DNA of 8,479 nucleotides from Alphaproteobacteria bacterium (GTDB taxonomy: Bacteria > Pseudomonadota > Alphaproteobacteria > JAGOMX01), in NCBI GenBank assembly GCA_016742295.1, contig JACVCA010000042.1:1-8479 (forward strand), written 5' to 3'. The translations under genes and the position numbers were made by a program. Below are positions 6,624 through 8,479 of this stretch, piece after piece. The notes beneath the pieces are model-generated. The model did no database searches. It had not been told where the DNA came from and saw nothing but the letters and a program-made list of their open reading frames with translations. Position 1 is the stretch's first letter; every line of letters begins with the position of its first letter.

Positions 6624-7101
6624 ATGTTTATTGTGTATCTCTCTTATCCTCGCTTTACAAGAAAATATATTGCAATCCGCGGTGTTTGCTGACAGCGGTC
6701 AAAATTCTGGACAGCAGCTACCTAGTTTATAGTGATTGCAAATCTTTGTCTGCAAAACCTATTGATCTTGCTGAACATAAGATTAACAAGAGTAAAGAAC
6801 TTCATAGGTCACACAGCTTTTACTTAGGATTCTTTACCAAATTCTCAATCTCAGAGTCAACTTTTCTTCCTAAGCCTCTGTGCCTTGTTATAGATTCTTA
6901 AACATATTCGAGTCTTTTGTCCTTCTATGTCGTCGTTATTTTTGAGCTGATCCTTACTTAGTTTTTAATTGTAGCAACCGGTTTTTCGAATCTAAATATC
7001 TGGCATGCTTGTTCAAAATTTGATCATTTGTTTGTGCATATAATGTGTAGATTTTTATTGCTATTAAGCATAAAGTTAGCTCTCATGAACCTAACTTAAA
7101 T
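6624..7101. other. Non-coding divergent region between rpsD and acyltransferase
   Basis: About 480 bp without a gene I can support. The 99-codon plus-strand frame at 6602-6901 starts inside the rpsD promoter, has no ribosome-binding site and gives a low-complexity Ser/Leu/Lys-rich product resembling no family I know. No tRNA arms, DnaA boxes or full CtrA sites (TTAA-N7-TTAA) were found. It holds five GANTC sites between 6828 and 6992 and a perfect TATAAT at 7039. Confidence 0.6.
7039..7044 (+). promoter_or_regulatory. Possible -10 element of the acyltransferase gene
   Basis: TATAAT is a perfect -10 hexamer 73 nt before the ATG at 7117. No acceptable -35 lies at 16-18 bp; the nearest TTGATC (7020-7025) is only 13 bp away. 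Moderate support from position and the perfect hexamer. Confidence 0.35.
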
Positions 7102-7116
7102 TTGAAAGACTCCCTG

Positions 7117-8415
7117 ATGCCTCCAACTCTTGAGCAACAACGTTTGCATTTTATTGATCATCTGCGAGGCTTGATGTTTATCATCATGGCAATTGACCAT
7201 GCACTTCATGCTTACGCTTTATATTTTGGCCAATTTTGGTTTTTTAAAGATTATGACCGCAGCATTATTTTTGATGCGTTTTACCTTCAAGATCAAAGCA
7301 TCATTATGCCAATGTTGTTTTTTATCATGGGGATGTTTGTTATCCCCTCTCTGCATCGACGTGGCTTTTCAGGATATATAAAAGAACGCTTGATTAAACT
7401 AGGCATCCCCTTTCTTGTAGGGGTCCCCTTTATCGTTCCCCTGCTCTCTTACCCACGTTACGAACATTATCAAGAGCAGGGCATTAGCTTGCTCGAATTT
7501 TGGAGGAACATTTTTTTCTTTGAAAAACTTCAAGCTGGCCCTTATTGGGTACAACAAGCGATGTTCTTCTATGGTCTTATATTACTTATGATCTATAAAA
7601 TTCTTCCGTGGGCCTTTAAAGGATTCAAGACTTATGTCATATGGGCTCTTAAAAACCCCGTTGCTGGCTATCTTACATTTGGATTAATAAGTTCTATCAT
7701 TCTAGGCTTGAGCGATTTAATCTGGGGCGCTCCATGGTGGGTTGGGCTGAATAAACTGTTCGGAGTTGAAGATTACTCTTATTTGCACAACATCTTAAAA
7801 TTATTTTCTTTGCAAGGTTCCCGCTTCTTGCTGGTTTTGCTGTATTGCTTTACAGGCGCCGCTCTTTCATCAACTAAAGTTTTTTATGATCGAACATTTA
7901 TGGAACCTCTTTCGAAGAGCTGGTTGCACTGGACAATCCTGATGATTGGGTTAGGGGTTATTTATGTAGGGTATTCTCTTACTTATATTGATGAGGGTGC
8001 TTATAGCGAAGCCATTCGAAATTTCTTTGATCAAGGGGGTCGCTGGAGCGAAGCTTGGCCTCTAATATGGGCAGAAGCTCCTATGGTTTTGATTCGCACA
8101 ACGTTGCACGGCTTCTTTTGTCTTGCCCAAGTTATCACGCTTCTTGCAGTCTTCAAGCGTTTTTATGATAAGCCTACACCCCTTTGGACCTCGCTTGCCA
8201 TCAATGCCTATGGTATTTTTATGATTCATGATCCGATTATGGTCTGGATGCAATATGGCTTTATTTCGACTGAATTACCTATCTTAATTAAATTTTTAAT
8301 TACAGCTGTAGTTGGGATTGGAGCTGCGTGGATTTTAAATGATAAGATCTTCCGCAAGCTTCCAGGATTTAGGCGAATTTTAGATTCTGAAAGCATAAAA
8401 AGGAAAATAAGTTAA
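7117..8415 (+). CDS. Membrane acyltransferase, acyltransferase-3 family
   Basis: Polytopic inner-membrane protein of 432 residues with about ten hydrophobic segments. Family members move acyl groups (acetyl, succinyl and others) onto glycans, lipids or antibiotics at the membrane. The opening HFIDHLRGLMFIIMAIDHAL (11-30) matches the family's first helix, with R17 and H28 at the positions of its conserved Arg and His. FFIMGMFV (68-75) then the basic loop and ERLIKLGIPFLVG (90-102) form the second conserved block, and GPYWVQQAMFFY (141-152) and IHDPIMVW (370-377) are later family-like motifs. The overall look is closer to the OpgC/MdoC-like branch than to OafA, but I would not name a substrate. 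The ATG at 7117 fits the family start; an in-frame TTG at 7102 adds five residues. Neither start has a clear Shine-Dalgarno. No partner genes are visible. Confidence 0.85.
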   Translation: MPPTLEQQRLHFIDHLRGLMFIIMAIDHALHAYALYFGQFWFFKDYDRSIIFDAFYLQDQSIIMPMLFFIMGMFVIPSLHRRGFSGYIKERLIKLGIPFLVGVPFIVPLLSYPRYEHYQEQGISLLEFWRNIFFFEKLQAGPYWVQQAMFFYGLILLMIYKILPWAFKGFKTYVIWALKNPVAGYLTFGLISSIILGLSDLIWGAPWWVGLNKLFGVEDYSYLHNILKLFSLQGSRFLLVLLYCFTGAALSSTKVFYDRTFMEPLSKSWLHWTILMIGLGVIYVGYSLTYIDEGAYSEAIRNFFDQGGRWSEAWPLIWAEAPMVLIRTTLHGFFCLAQVITLLAVFKRFYDKPTPLWTSLAINAYGIFMIHDPIMVWMQYGFISTELPILIKFLITAVVGIGAAWILNDKIFRKLPGFRRILDSESIKRKIS

Positions 8416-8430
8416 GAATCTTATTGTTCT

Positions 8431-8458
8431 ACCCCATAAGTTAATGAGCCTTAAGGGT
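8431..8458 (+). terminator. Weak hairpin downstream of the acyltransferase
   Basis: ACCC...TAAG (8431-8440) can pair with CTTA...GGGT (8450-8458) around a 9-nt loop with an internal bulge, followed by T-rich but not uniform sequence. It lies 16 bp past the stop codon. A possible but poor terminator; the rest of 8416-8479 shows nothing. Confidence 0.22.
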
Positions 8459-8479
8459 GTGATTTCATCTCTTTTCATT

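Noticed and set aside
6687..6716. TGCTG...CAGCA inverted repeat suggesting a small RNA
   Set aside because: Only 5 bp across a 20-nt loop, with no T-tract and no match to SRP, 6S or tRNA features.
6602..6901. 99-codon plus-strand open frame
   Set aside because: It begins inside the rpsD promoter, has no ribosome-binding site, and its product shows no domain, signal peptide or convincing coding composition.
7011..7025. LexA-like GTTC-N7-GATC upstream of the acyltransferase
   Set aside because: The alphaproteobacterial box is GTTC-N7-GTTC; a mismatch in an 8-base motif is too likely by chance and no SOS function is apparent.

Overview
The window reads as chromosomal DNA of a low-GC (about 40%) alphaproteobacterium. 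The main taxonomic evidence is the GapR/DUF2312 protein, a family essentially restricted to Alphaproteobacteria, supported by alphaproteobacterial-looking S4, GroEL and pyruvate kinase sequences. The AT-richness and the mix of housekeeping genes with small membrane proteins would fit a host-associated order such as Holosporales/Paracaedibacterales. That placement is an inference from sequence feel, not a search result.

Layout. Positions 1-1196 (minus) hold the first 398 codons of pyruvate kinase, which runs off the left edge. A 305-residue EamA/DMT-family transporter (1221-2138, minus) lies 24 bp upstream and probably shares a transcript with it. Divergent from these is gapR (2242-2520, plus), encoding a nucleoid-associated protein. 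It converges with a six-helix inner-membrane protein of unknown function (2531-3427, minus). After a roughly 310 bp non-coding gap come groEL (3741-5378) and groES (5413-5718), both minus, forming a standard groESL operon with a clear promoter and terminator. rpsD (5939-6553, minus) follows as a single-gene unit with its own promoter and terminator. A non-coding stretch of about 550 bp separates rpsD from a divergent membrane acyltransferase (about 7117-8415, plus). The last 64 bases contain no gene I can support.

How it fits together. These are mostly separate core units: glycolysis (pyk), nucleoid/topology (gapR), protein folding (groESL), translation (rpsD), plus membrane proteins of unassigned substrate. 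I see no mobile element, CRISPR array, tRNA, rRNA, toxin-antitoxin pair or defence system, and no convincing undescribed system. The points most worth a second look are regulatory: the groES leader (one isolated CIRCE-like half-site and a possible Shine-Dalgarno-masking hairpin), a cluster of five GANTC sites in the rpsD/acyltransferase gap, and repeats around the promoter of the unknown membrane protein.
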